NCBI GenBank assembly: GCA_026770585.1
Contig: MU646838.1
Span: 285,893-305,971, forward strand
From: Baffinella frigidus
Taxonomy: Eukaryota > Cryptophyceae > Cryptomonadales > Baffinellaceae
Direction: 5' to 3'
DNA: 20,079 nucleotides
Below the pieces are notes generated by a model. It did not search any database and had not been told where the DNA came from. It saw only the letters and a list, made by a program, of their open reading frames with translations. The translations under genes were made by a program, and so were the position numbers. Within the stretch, counting starts at the first letter, position 1; each line of letters starts with the position of its first letter. Of the stretch, positions 1 to 9,177 are shown piece by piece.

Positions 1-94
1 GTGGCGTGGCTGACGTGGCAGAGGACACGCACGTGACAGCAAGTGGCGTGGCGTGGCTGACGTGGCAGAGGACACGCACGTGACAGCAAGTGGC
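1..94. repeat. 47-bp tandem repeat, two copies
   Basis: Two identical 47-base units run head to tail (1-47 and 48-94), each beginning GTGGCGTGGCTGACGTGG. A short spacer follows, then the acceptor at 117-119, so the repeat probably lies in the intron preceding the exon at 120-260. The array may extend beyond the left edge of the window. Confidence 0.9.
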
Positions 95-119
95 GCTGAA
101 GGGGGGCGGGTGCTCGCAG

Positions 120-260
120 GCGACCGGGCTCGGGAGCGGCAACAACAAGCAGCTCATCGACAAGAAGAAGAAGCCCTTCTTCAACTGGATCTCGGCGGAT
201 GCCAACGTGGCGACGGCGCGCGGGGGCGGCGGCGGCCTCGCCCTCTGGAAGCGCGTGTGA
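120..260 (+). CDS. Last coding exon of an unidentified gene (5' part outside window)
   Basis: A 47-codon open stretch follows a GCAG acceptor (117-119) in phase 0 and ends at TGA (258-260). The peptide has a Lys-rich stretch (DKKKKPFFNW), then a short aromatic/hydrophobic segment, a run of five glycines and the C-terminus LALWKRV. Codon use is strongly G/C-ending, as in the other genes here. The rest of the gene must lie to the left, beyond the window. I do not recognise the family. The composition (basic patch, Gly run, aromatic C-terminus) is not diagnostic. Confidence rests on the clean acceptor, the biased codons and the absence of any plausible downstream continuation. Confidence 0.5.
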   Translation, partial: ATGLGSGNNKQLIDKKKKPFFNWISADANVATARGGGGGLALWKRV

Positions 261-644
261 TCACCCAACTACCTGTAGCGCCGAACCGACACCGCCTCAC
301 TCAAGCTGGCACTAAGAACAGCCGCACAGAGCGGCAGGGGCACGCTCATGCCGGGGGGGTTCTCGCCAGCTCCAATACAATGTACTGATGTAAGGTGTCT
401 AGGCGTTTACTCTGTGTGTGTTGGCGCTCCGGTGCAAACCCGTCCTGGCGGGGCTCGCAGCGCAGACGTCGCCCTCCATGCACACGCCCAATTCTCGCAC
501 CATTCTCGCATCCCGCTCGCACACCTCTCGCCGTGCTCGCTTGCTAGAAGTTCTCGCCTTCTGGAAACGCGTGAGACAAACCAACTTCAGGGGTTACGCG
601 TGTACAAGGTCACACAATACAAGGTGCACACCCAAAATTGATTT
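261..644. other. Probable 3' UTR and intergenic DNA
   Basis: No coding stretch with plausible codon bias or splice sites was found. A TGTAA pentamer (about 387-391) could be a green-algal-type polyadenylation signal for the exon at 120-260, but one pentamer is weak evidence. A segment near 355-385 (CGCCAGCTCCAATACAAT) recurs almost unchanged at about 1240-1262, which suggests a dispersed repeat. Confidence 0.4.
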
Positions 645-1120
645 GTGGACCTTGATAAATTGAGGTCCACCCACCAGGGGCTTTTTCTGTGGACCTTGGT
701 TTTAAGAACCGCACACACACCCGTTTTCGCGGACCTTAATACAGCGAAACCAATATGGCCTGCCATCGCTTACCCCCCCGGAGAATGGAGCAAGGAATTT
801 TCGGGTCGGAAAAAGTGCCAACATTTCCCAGGAAAAACTGGGTTCCTGAGAGGTGCATGTTGGTCCACGCCGGTTCACCCCGACCGAGTTGAGTGCCTGC
901 CTGAATCGTACATGCCTCGAAGGTAAGGTCCACACACCTGTATTTCGCGCACCTTGACAATTTGAGAACCGCACACACCCGTTTTCCGTGGACTTTGATT
1001 ATTGAATCGAACATGTTTTGACTTTAAGGTCCACACCCGTGTTAACAATTGAAACCCCGCACACACAAGTTTTCCGTGGACGTTGATTATTCAAGGTCCG
1101 CACACCAGGGTCCTCAAAAT
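645..1120. repeat. Degenerate ~42-45 bp tandem array, interrupted
   Basis: Repeated units carry GTGGACCTTGAT, then an AATTGAG/AATTGAA-like core, then CCGCACACACCCGTTTTCC. They are seen from 645, 690, 949, 991 and 1075, with half-units (AAGGTCCACACAC) between them. About 190 bp of unrelated sequence (roughly 738-922) interrupts the array, possibly an insertion. Part of the unit (GTGGACC/GGTCCAC) is self-complementary, so the transcript could fold. Confidence 0.7.
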
Positions 1121-2985
1121 GGAGGATCTTGTAATCGAGTTATCCCTGTACTCGCGAAGCGCCTCACAGACCAACGAACTAGCGCCAGACCAGATAGCGA
1201 CTTCAACACTGCCCTCAAATAGATCGGCCTGTGGGGGTCGCGCCAGCTCCAAATACAATATACGTGTAGTTGGCTAATCCCTGGTCCTGGCCACCAATGG
1301 CTACAAAAAAAACAGAACTAAGTGGATCACTCAGAAACCCCTAGGTCCACCTCTCACTACAGCTTCACCAGTTTCCTCTAAAACCTAAAACGAACCGTTT
1401 CTTTCCCATTTGGAGCGGTTCTGTCCAGTTCAATTCGGGAAATCACAATTTCCCCCCCGATTGACTGTTTAAGTGATTTCCGCTGCCGTTTTGCGATGCA
1501 GGCGTTTCAAAAGGTGCTCCGGTGTCACCTCAGCAACGGAAAACTCGCAGACAAGAACGAATGTCAAACAAATGTACGTTGGGCCGCGTTGATAACGCGA
1601 TGATAACTTGTGCAGGGGTTTCTCGCTTCTGACAAACTTATTTTGAAAACAGTTGGTCCGCGTTTCATTAAAATCTAAGTAAAAGTCCTGGAAAACGGTT
1701 GGAATTCGATGCTTAATCCAACCCATCTCTGGGGATAAGTTCCATTCAAGCACAGCTGAAGTCACTTTTTACAAGTCACGTCCTCTAGAAAAATTACTGG
1801 AGATACCAATGGAATCCCCCCCAACGGGCCGTAGTATATCTTTTCTCACGATTTTTTTCCTGCTTCAGTGAAACAGTCTTCTTTCACGCGTTCCCCGTCC
1901 ACGTGCCCCTTTCGCCCTGACTGTACTGCAGGCCAATATCTAGGGCCCTGCGGCGATCCTTAGGGGGGGACGGAAAGGAGGGGAGAAAGAGAGTTAGGGA
2001 TGGGTGGGAGGGAGGGGAAAAAGAGAGGTAGAGTGTCTGCCAGAAAATGCTCTCTCTCCATTCTCAGGGGAGGTATGCAATGTGTGGGCCAATTTGTTGG
2101 ACATATCAAGTCCTAGACAACGGTTGTTGTGCATTTTCTCAACATTTAAGACATTCCTGAAAAAAGGTTCGTGTGCGTTCCTTAACCTTTAAAAAACATT
2201 CGGGTTGTAAAAACGGTACCTTTCTTATCAAAAAAGTTTCTTTTAGTTGAGGTGCCTTTGTAAAGTCAATCAGGGATGTAGGAGGTGGAGTTAGAATGCA
2301 TCCGGAAAATGCTCGTATGAGCGGTCTCGGCCGACACGGGGTACAGTAAGTGGCACAATGCGTAGCATGTGCGGCGCTGACGCTGGTTGTTTGGCAATAA
2401 ATTATCAATCTCTCAATCAGGGATGAATGCTTGGGGCTGGGATACTTGATTTTTGGAGGCGTGGGCTCAAAGCTTTTGTGTCAAGCTTCAGGATGGAAAA
2501 TTTAGCTTTTAGGATATGTTTCAGGATTCACGACGCATGTTTGGTATTTTTCAAGCTGCATGATGGACCCTTTTCTAAAAAGGGTGAACGCGTGACACAA
2601 CTGCCGGGTTTGTGGGTTGATAAACCAAACAAAACCTGGTTGGTGGCCTTTGCTGGAACTCGTCGGCCACACTACCCGCGACACTTTTTTTTGTCAAGTC
2701 ACTGCCGAAACCTCCGCCTCTCCTTTTGTGTTTTGGGACTCCATCAATAGCTCCATGCTCCCAAGATTGTTTCACTTGAGGTCCTTTAGGTTCTTCGAGC
2801 TCCAAACATAGGCGGACACCGGAACTTATCCTGCAGAAAGGCCATGCTTCCTTTCGGATGACATTCAGGCCCAGAAGGATCGCGGCAGAAACCGGCTAAA
2901 GGGGATCATCATCGGGCATGTGAAGGTATACCAGCTAGTTCCCATGCTCACACACACACCAGGACAAAACAAGTCGGCTGAAGGC
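1121..2985. other. Gene-poor, AT-richer tract
   Basis: Base composition is visibly AT-richer here than in the flanking coding regions. Short open frames exist on both strands (for example 1469-1765 on minus and 2427-2750 on plus) but show no recognisable motifs, no biased codons and no matching splice sites. I see no gene. Local degenerate repeats occur, for example CAAGCTTCAGGATGGA near 2483 and CAAGCTGCATGATGGA near 2551. Confidence 0.5.
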
Positions 2986-2990
2986 CCGGG

Positions 2991-3178
2991 GTCTGGGGCT
3001 ACTACCCCACGTAGGACCATCCACTCACCCTCGCAGCCTCGTGAGGGGGAGTCTGGGGCTACTACCCCACGTAGGACCATCCACTCACCCTGACAGCCTT
3101 CTGCAGTTCTACAGGGAGGTATTATCCCCAGAAGCCTCGTGAGGGGGAGTCTGGGGATATTACCCCATAGGATGACCA
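2991..3178. repeat. 60-bp tandem repeat (two full copies, one partial)
   Basis: Units beginning GTCTGGGGCTACTACCCCAC start at 2991 and 3051, exactly 60 bases apart and nearly identical. A third, diverged copy at about 3132-3178 shares AGCCTCGTGAGGGGGAGTCT and reads GGGGATATTACCCCA. The core GGGG..TA..CCCC is palindromic in every copy. Confidence 0.85.
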
Positions 3179-3392
3179 GAGTGACTTTACACAGGTCACG
3201 TCCACTACTAGGACATATAGGCCCACGGCACGTGCGGATCCTGTCCTCTTTTCAGTAAACGACTCTACTCCCATGGACATCATCGTCTGTGGATCGAGCA
3301 CCAGCGGTTCCCTGCCGCAGACGGGGTATCCCATCGTTAAGCTCAAAAGAGCTCCAACCACGGATACCTCAGATGTCAAACCAAACGCATGC

Positions 3393-3600
3393 AGAGGTTT
3401 CCCCCAATGTACGGAAGTCAGAGAGCGAGAGAGTGAGCGAGGTGGATGTGTAAGGATTTCCCCCTTTAGGTCCTTTAGGTTTTAAATGCTCCCAACATAC
3501 GCCAACGACACGCCCTTCCGTAGAAAGGACTGAAAAGAAAGCATGTTTGCTTGAGAAAGGTGGATGTGTGAGGTTTCCCCCAATGTACGGGAGACAACAC
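3393..3600. repeat. Degenerate dispersed repeats
   Basis: GAGGTTTCCCCCAATGTACGG occurs near 3393 and 3570, and GAGGTGGATGTGTAAGG/AAGGTGGATGTGTGAGG near 3440 and 3558. The 3440 copy continues into AGGTCCTTTAGGTT, which is also found near 2780 and is followed both times by a CTCC(A/C)AACATA(C/G)GC-like stretch. This is the pattern expected of an old, partly decayed repeat family. No gene is supported between 3179 and 4400. Confidence 0.6.
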
Positions 3601-4405
3601 AGTTAAGTGTCACGTTAGGTTATTTAGAGCACAAGAGGTAATTCAGGGTAATATCAATCAGTCAGCAAAACAACCATACTATCTAACCAAGCAACGAATG
3701 TAGTCCCCCGCCTTTCAATAAGGCTGCTTCCATTTTCCACACCCCGTGCTCGGCGCCTATGTATGACTCGACCCAAGACATCAATGCAGCGACACAGCGT
3801 TAGTGAGAGTGGTCCACTTAGTGCGGTCCACTTGTAGCCATAAGAGGCCGAGGTGGCCAGCATTGGTCAAGTAGGAACGTGTAAGTAAATCGTACCCAAC
3901 CATCCTCCATGGTCAAAGAGAGGCCAGCCTGCTGCTGTCCTCTCAGGTAAAAAGGGTGCGGGGTGTAAAAAAGGTGCGGGGTGTGTGGCTGCAGACCCAG
4001 ACTTTTTCCTAATCTCGCCTCAATTCTTGCACCGTGCAATTCACTTTCGAATAAAGTCAATAAGTGTCAATAAGACCCGAACTCACAGCAGAGCACACTG
4101 ATTACTGGTTACTGATTAGAGCACACGGCTGCATGGCACAGGATCATACAGATGGATAGTGTATCCCCGCCGACCTGGCGGAAGGCATCCGTGGTAACTC
4201 TCCAGGTGGTGCCGAGGATCGAACGCTCAATAGAGGATTGATGTGGGGTCTGGCCAGCCAACAGCGTTTATGGGGCGCAGAGGGCCTTCGTCTAGACTTC
4301 GGACCTTTTGCTACATCCAACGCCTCGTCAATCTTCAAAGAGGGTGCGGGGTGTGCGATTCTTATTTCCAAGAACGTGCCACCGACCGTTTCCTCAGGAA
4401 ATGCT
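3601..4405. other. Non-coding, no gene seen
   Basis: No supported exon. GGTGCGGGGTGT recurs near 3953, 3972 and 4343, and a GGTCCACTT pair lies near 3812-3834. The open frame from 4238 gains its last residues by running into the MITE at 4408 and has no family signature. Confidence 0.45.
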
Positions 4406-4407
4406 TA

Positions 4408-4533
4408 CAGGGATGCCTCGCTGATAAGAAACCACTGACCCCCCTGGGACCACCAGAGGACCCTAGAGGCACAGGCCAAGTGTAGGGTCCTACGGGGAAG
4501 CGCGTTCTGATGAGCGAGGTACAGAGATACCTG
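4408..4533. mobile_element. MITE family A, copy 1 (diverged)
   Basis: Terminal inverted repeats: the left end reads CAGGGATGCCTCGCTGATAA and the right end is its approximate reverse complement (TGATGAGCGAGGTACAGAGA then TACCTG). The left side is preceded by TA. The interior carries CCCTAGAGG/TAGGGTCCTA motifs shared with the other copies. There is no internal ORF, so this is a non-autonomous element. Confidence 0.75.
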
Positions 4534-4945
4534 TGAAATAAGAAATCGCAACAGACCGGACCCCTGCGTTTTCTTGATTAAGTGCCAGTGAGTTGTCCAA
4601 ATCTCGCGTTGACTAGTCTGTCATAGTCAAACCTTTGGTACTTATTTAAGAAGACACCGACCGACCGACCTTCGAGCAAGGGTGTTGTAAGCCTGTTCGC
4701 CTGTACTTCAAAAAAATCTGGCGTTGGGGGGGAGGTTCTAGCGCGAGGGGGAGGGGGGCAGCGAGAGCGGACTCACCGGTTCCCCTGCGTTTCTTAAATT
4801 TTGAGAACTTGCCACCGACTGTTCTCAGAATGCATGTATGTAGGCACCTAAAAGCTGGGCCGGCTGCGCATCCGTGTGTCGAGCAGGAGCCGGATTCGGA
4901 GACAGGGAGTGAGGTCGGTTTCATTTCTCCACATCGTTTCTTCTG
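4534..4945. other. Non-coding with short repeats
   Basis: No gene seen. A (GACC)n run lies near 4658-4671. The phrase GCCACCGACTGTTCTCAG near 4810 echoes GCCACCGACCGTTTCCTCAG near 4379, and CCCCTGCGTTTTCTT (4561) echoes CCCCTGCGTTTCTT (4782). This suggests a duplicated, diverged segment of roughly 400 bp. Confidence 0.45.
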
Positions 4946-4952
4946 AAACACA

Positions 4953-5207
4953 AGTCTGCGGTCAAGTTCTGACAACGAAATCTGGCGGCACTCGCTCGAG
5001 TCGCGTGGGAATCGCACGATCGTGGAGACGTGGCGCGAGGCGTTTCTCGCAAGCGTCCGGGTGTTTCAGTTCAAGGAGCCCTTCAACAAGCCCCAGAACG
5101 ACCCGATGCACAAGTGCAAGTGTTGCATCGCCGACAAGAAGTGGTGCCAGCACCCCGGTGGGTTTGACGCCGCCCGCGACATTTGGACCACACCGCGTTG
5201 TGGCTAG
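4953..5207 (+). CDS. Orphan Cys-rich exon or gene remnant
   Basis: The frame ending at TAG (5205-5207) is open back to a TGA at 4944-4946. It reads plausibly from about 4953, after a pyrimidine-rich stretch and an ACAAG acceptor-like site. The peptide has a Trp/Arg-rich part (NEIWRHSLES, VETWREAFL) followed by KCKCCIADKKWCQHPGG, in which four cysteines and one histidine could bind a metal. Codons are G/C-ending, as in real exons of this window. I do not recognise the family and found no convincing upstream exon. It could be the last exon of a gene whose other exons were lost or missed, or a remnant. It converges on the GFA-type gene 33 bases downstream. Confidence 0.35.
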   Translation, partial: SLRSSSDNEIWRHSLESRGNRTIVETWREAFLASVRVFQFKEPFNKPQNDPMHKCKCCIADKKWCQHPGGFDAARDIWTTPRCG

Positions 5208-5240
5208 TAAGGGGGGCAAGCGGAATCCATCTGGCAGGTC

Positions 5241-5639
5241 CTATGCTTTGCTGGTGATGTCAGAGCTTCCAATATTGGCCTCCCAGTTCTGGCCGTCAAA
5301 CGTTTTGCAGGTCACGATGATTCCTGCCGCGTCCTCCTTGTCGATGCAGACCCAAGTCACAGCCACCCCCTTCGGGTTTGACCGCGGGGTGTAGAACGAC
5401 TGCACTCCGCAGTGCTTACAGAAGAAGTGCTTCGCGGTCTTGGACCCGAATTGGTACAGGGTGAGGGCGTCCTTGCCGCTCAGAAGTTCGAAAGAATCCT
5501 CGGGGACCACGAAGTGGTCGTTTCGCTTCATTGCGCACACCGAGCAGTTGCACGCGTACACGTCGACCTCGCGCGAGGAGACAGCTGCCGTGAAGCGCAC
5601 CTGCCCGCAGTGGCAGCCCCCCTTGAGCTGAACTGCCAT
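5241..5639 (-). CDS. GFA / CENP-V-type zinc protein (132 aa, single exon)
   Basis: This complete intron-less frame has every zinc ligand of the Gfa (glutathione-dependent formaldehyde-activating enzyme) fold: GGCHCGQVRF (C9, C11), CNCSVC (C30, C32, C35) and FFCKHCG (C74, C77). In this family one zinc is structural (CxC plus CxxC) and the other is bound by a CxCxxC site near the proposed glutathione pocket. Most members have no proven formaldehyde activity, so the substrate is open; a small-molecule or thiol-adduct role is inference. A length of about 130 residues is normal for the family, and there is no targeting peptide (MAVQLKGGC starts directly on the domain). The ATG is the first in frame and sits right before the domain. 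A fold-back repeat begins one base upstream of the start codon, so the 5' leader probably comes from it. Confidence 0.88.
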   Translation of the reverse strand: MAVQLKGGCHCGQVRFTAAVSSREVDVYACNCSVCAMKRNDHFVVPEDSFELLSGKDALTLYQFGSKTAKHFFCKHCGVQSFYTPRSNPKGVAVTWVCIDKEDAAGIIVTCKTFDGQNWEANIGSSDITSKA

Positions 5640-5845
5640 CTCGAGATCCGTGAGATCTCATCCGGACGAGTATTCATAATGAATACGATTTCGGGGATCT
5701 CCGATCCGATTCTCGTGCATCTTGAGGCTCTAACTGAAGTCTAGATATATGAATGTCTTATTTCTACCGCTAAGATACACCAAAATCGTATTCATTATGG
5801 ATACTCGACGGGATTAGATCCCGATCCCGACGAGATCCCCGAAGG
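5640..5845. repeat. Fold-back (inverted-repeat) element upstream of the GFA gene
   Basis: The arm at about 5655-5692 (GACGAGTATTCATAATGAAT then ACGATTT) is mirrored at about 5783-5819 (AAATCGTATTCATTATGGAT then ACTCGACGGGATTAGATC). The match runs over roughly 38 bases with few mismatches. Outer parts (GATCTCG/CGAGATC) are also complementary. Each arm holds a smaller palindrome, ATTCATAATGAAT. There is no ORF inside. This is consistent with a MITE-like or fold-back element that supplies the promoter or 5' UTR of the minus-strand gene ending at 5639. Confidence 0.7.
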
Positions 5846-6015
5846 CCGTTGAAGTGACAAATTGAGGATGTGGCTGGAGCTGTTTTGAAGATGGAGCGGG
5901 TCGAAATCGAACCGAATAGCATTGGAATTCAAATAAAAAAACTAAACCTTTGGTCTACTTGAGAAAGCGTCCATGGCTGGACGCTTCCGTAACGAAAAGT
6001 GGGTCCCCGGAGCAG

Positions 6016-8945
6016 ATGGAAGCGGCTCCTCCTCGCGAGGCAGTCGCGCAGCTGGCGCCCCTTGTCGCTTTGGCTGGCTGCTTCCTGGGCATGCACGCGT
6101 GGAACCAAATACGGTTAGTTCAACACACCCATCTCAGTCAGAGTCTGTGTCAGCCCAGAGTTGAAGAACAGAGTCTTTCGTTAGTGCTGCGTATTGAGAC
6201 ATGCAGGAGCGGGGTTTTGCTGGGCGGCGCAGCCGTGGCAGACCATGTGACCCGTCTGAACACCTAACACCTGAGACATGCAGGGACCGGCGCAGCCGTG
6301 GCCGACCATTTGACCCGTGCAATCACCTCCCCGTATGCAGCACACGGCAGCTCGACGGTGCGCTGGTGGTTGTAGCTGGAGCATCTTCTTTGGCAAAAAG
6401 CCTGGCTGCTCTCCTGGCCGCGCGGGGTGCCACCGTGGTCCTCATCGGCGCCGCCAGGAACAGCGTCGAAGCGTCGGACAGACTCACTGTCCTGGAAGCC
6501 GATCTCAACGACGCGAAGGAGGTGAAAAGCCTTGCAGAAAAAGTGAAGCGGGATCTTGGGGTGCCAGACTGCCTGGTGAACTGCGAGGATCCGCGCGGTC
6601 GGTGGCAGCTTCTCACTGACACCTCTTCACACGAGCTTCACGCCACGCTGCTCCGGCCGGTGCGGGGGGCGTGCAACCTGGTGGCGGCGTTCGCGGCAGA
6701 TATGGCAGAGCGCCAAGGGTCCTTCGTCCAGGTGTCTCCCCCCCCCCAGCTAGCTAGCCACCCCTCGGTTCCCTGGTCCCCCCCAGCGCTGCTTCCCCCC
6801 GTGCACCTCTGCAGCCCTCCGCTCTCGTTGAGAATTTATCCACTTTCGTAGTGGCAGGGCTGGCTGGCTGGTTGGCTGGCAGGCGGATGCTCTCGCACGC
6901 GTGTTTCGTGAAGCGGTCGTATTTCAACTTAACAAACCTCGGGGTTCCCCCTCTTCGGCTGTGGGTGGCAGGTGCTGAGTGCGCTGGGGTTGACGAGCTT
7001 CGGCGGCGCGACAGCGCACATTGCCGCCCACTCCGCTCTCCACGGGTCCCCCTGCCCACCCCCTGCCGTGCTTGCGGATGCCTCCCAACCAACTGGGTGC
7101 AACCTCCTCATGTGCTGCCTCCCCGACAACTACGCGCTACCTCTTGCCTTGCTAGCAACCCACCAAGCACATGCCGCCTCCTGCCTGACTGGCAGCCGCA
7201 TCTCCTGTTTCACAAGAGGCTTGCGGGAAACTCGCGCAACGTGCGGGACACCTAAACCCAACCCTAAACCCTAAATCCTAAATCCTAAACCCTAAACCCG
7301 TACCCTAAACCCTAGACCCTAAACCCCAAACACTGAACACTGAACAATGAACACTCAACCCTCGAACTCAAACCCTAAACCCTAAACCCCAAACCCTAAA
7401 CCCTAAACCCTAAAACCTGAAACCTAAACCCGAACCACCACTTCTAAACCCTAAATCCCAAAACCCAAAATCTAAACCCTAATCCCTAAACCCTCAACCC
7501 TAAATCCTAAACCTGAAACACTGAACAATGAACAATGAACAATAAACAATGAACACTAAACCCTCGCAACCAAAACCTAAACCCTAAACCCTAAACCTCA
7601 AACCCTAGACCCCAACCTCCAAACCCTAAATTCTGAACTCCAAACCCTATTCACCCCAAACCCTTAACCCTAATCCCTAAACCCAAACCCAAACCCCAAA
7701 CCCTGAACACCAAACACCAAAACCCAAAACCCAAACCATAAACCCTAAACCCTCAACCCTAAACCCCAAACCCTAAACCCCAAATCCTTGACCCGAACCC
7801 CGTAATCCTAAACCCTAAACCCCAAACCTCACACTCCAAATCCCAAACCCTAAACCCCAAACCTTGAACCCTAAACGCTACATGCTGATGGGTAATGCAG
7901 ACTAGCGGAGTCACTGCGCGCGAACAACCGCGGGAGGCTGTCCGTCCAGGTATGGCAGCCCTCCCGGCACCCCAATGCCACCATTTGTCAGAAGCCTTGA
8001 CGTCGTTGCCATCAAGCGGGCAATTCATGGGAGTCTTGCGAGCAAGGCGTGCCAGGCGCACTGCTTGCAACCTAGCAGGGTGGTGGTGTGTGCTGGCAGA
8101 CGGCTCCGTGGCGGGTCGGGTGGGCAATGGCTGGTTTGTCCCGAGGTGGTCGGAAGTTGGGCAGGTTGCGACCCCCCTGCGGTGGGCACGGGGAGTGCCT
8201 CCTGTGGTAGGTACGGGGGATGCCATCTGTGGTAGGCACAGGGAGTGACGCGTGCGGTCTGGGCGGGGTGTTGATCGGGTGGCACGGCAGGAGCTGGTGC
8301 TGCCCTGGGCAGAAGCCTTCGACGCGGAGCAGACTGCCATCCCCGGGAACAGCAGCACCACCACCACCTCCCGGCAGCGGTTCGGGTGGGCAGCCTCCTT
8401 GCTCTGCGCCCCGCCCTCGGTACCACTCTCCGCGAGGGCCCTCCTCCTCCTCTACAACCGTCGCCTTGCTCTCTCGTCTCCACCACTGTTGCCTGGATCT
8501 GGCGTGGCTCCTCCAGTTGCTGGCGTGGCGTCTCCCGCCAAGCGTCAAGCCTCGCGCTTTCTGAATGCTCAGCTCTGCTCGTTGGTCCCCTTCGTCCGGA
8601 GGCAGCTACCAATGCCGAGGGCGCGCGTGACAGTGGCACGGTTGATCTCGGCAGATGTCCACGGATGCGGCAGCAGAGGCTATCGCGGAGGCAGTCGCCT
8701 CGCGCCGCTCTCTCGCCGTCATGGGTACCCGCCTGCTGCCGCCCGCCCTCCCTCGCATTCACCCCCATCGCTTCTTCCGCGTGCCAACATTTCCCCCCGC
8801 CTTGGATCCACGTGTGGCACCGGCTAGCACTTTGTTGTTTCACAGACATCGTTGGCGTGTGTCGTCAGGAGGCGTGCTCGCAGTGGCGGTGGCTATCAAC
8901 CGAGTGGCGCCCGCGCTGCTTCAAGCTGCGCTCTACCACTCCTCG
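6016..8945 (+). CDS. Membrane-anchored SDR-like protein, 7 exons (291 aa; may continue into the PDZ gene)
   Basis: Exons in phase: 6016-6113, 6341-6731, 6972-7045, 7901-7949, 8291-8419, 8655-8724, 8884-8945. Residues 10-27 form one hydrophobic segment, as in ER-type SDRs such as 3-ketodihydrosphingosine reductase. A Rossmann half follows: LDGALVVVAGASSLAK at the dinucleotide loop (TGxxxGxG degenerate), ARGATVVLIG, EADLND, and VPDCLVNCED in place of NNAG/NCAG. Exon 3 gives GGATAHIAAHSALHG, where the catalytic YxxxK reads HxxxH (H179, H183). Exon 4 gives LAESLRANNRG and exon 5 ELVLPWAEAF, where SDRs carry their post-catalytic helix and strand. Exons 6-7 give an Ala-rich helix (AAAEAIAEAV) and a hydrophobic tail. 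Membership of the SDR fold is clear, but activity is doubtful because of the degenerate motifs. After TCG at 8945 either an intron (GTTCAC) leads in phase to 9178, or the frame reads on to TGA at 9144-9146. Confidence 0.75.
6197..6330. repeat. Imperfect direct duplication in SDR intron 1
   Basis: GAGACATGCAGG and the following GGCGCAGCCGTGGCAGACCA plus TGTGACCCGT recur about 60-76 bases later (from 6273 and 6290) with a small internal deletion. Both copies lie between the exons ending at 6113 and starting at 6341. Confidence 0.7.
7251..7876. repeat. Interstitial telomere-type repeat (CCCTAAA)n, degenerate, inside SDR intron 3
   Basis: About 620 bases of CCCTAAA-like heptamers and variants (CCCCAAA, CCCTGAA, CACTGAACAATGAA and others). 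The plus strand carries the C-rich form. It lies wholly between the exon ending 7045 and the exon starting 7901, so it is intronic if the SDR model is right. Degeneracy is high, which argues for age and against a chromosome end. Confidence 0.92.
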
Positions 8946-9177
8946 GTTCACCCCCTGCCCCCACCCCGCCTTGCCCCGCACACACCTCTGCTCTCCCTGT
9001 GCTCATCCGATGGCCCGTGTGACGTTCTCGAGTGGTCGAGAGTTGTCGACGCTCACCAGGCTCCGCCCCCCTGGGTTAGGGGGGGGGGTCAAGGGCTGGG
9101 GCAGGGAGCAAGTGTGCTATTAAAAATCTCCAACACACGAAGATGAACTCTGACTGATGCACCCGTGGGTTTGACAG

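Noticed and set aside
1469-1765. 98-codon minus-strand frame in the AT-richer tract
   Set aside because: No recognisable domain, no biased codons and no splice context. A frame of this length is expected by chance here.
4876-5394. 172-codon plus frame overlapping the orphan exon and the GFA gene
   Set aside because: It is Ser/Arg-rich, and its second half is antisense to the well-supported GFA domain. The neighbouring frame (4953-5207) has far better codon and residue composition.
7251-7876. True telomere or chromosome end
   Set aside because: The array is highly degenerate and flanked on both sides by in-phase exons of one gene, so it is interstitial.
8025-8849. 274-codon minus-strand frame over SDR exons 5-6
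   Set aside because: It is the antisense shadow of GC-rich exons and introns. The plus strand gives SDR motifs in phase across real splice sites.
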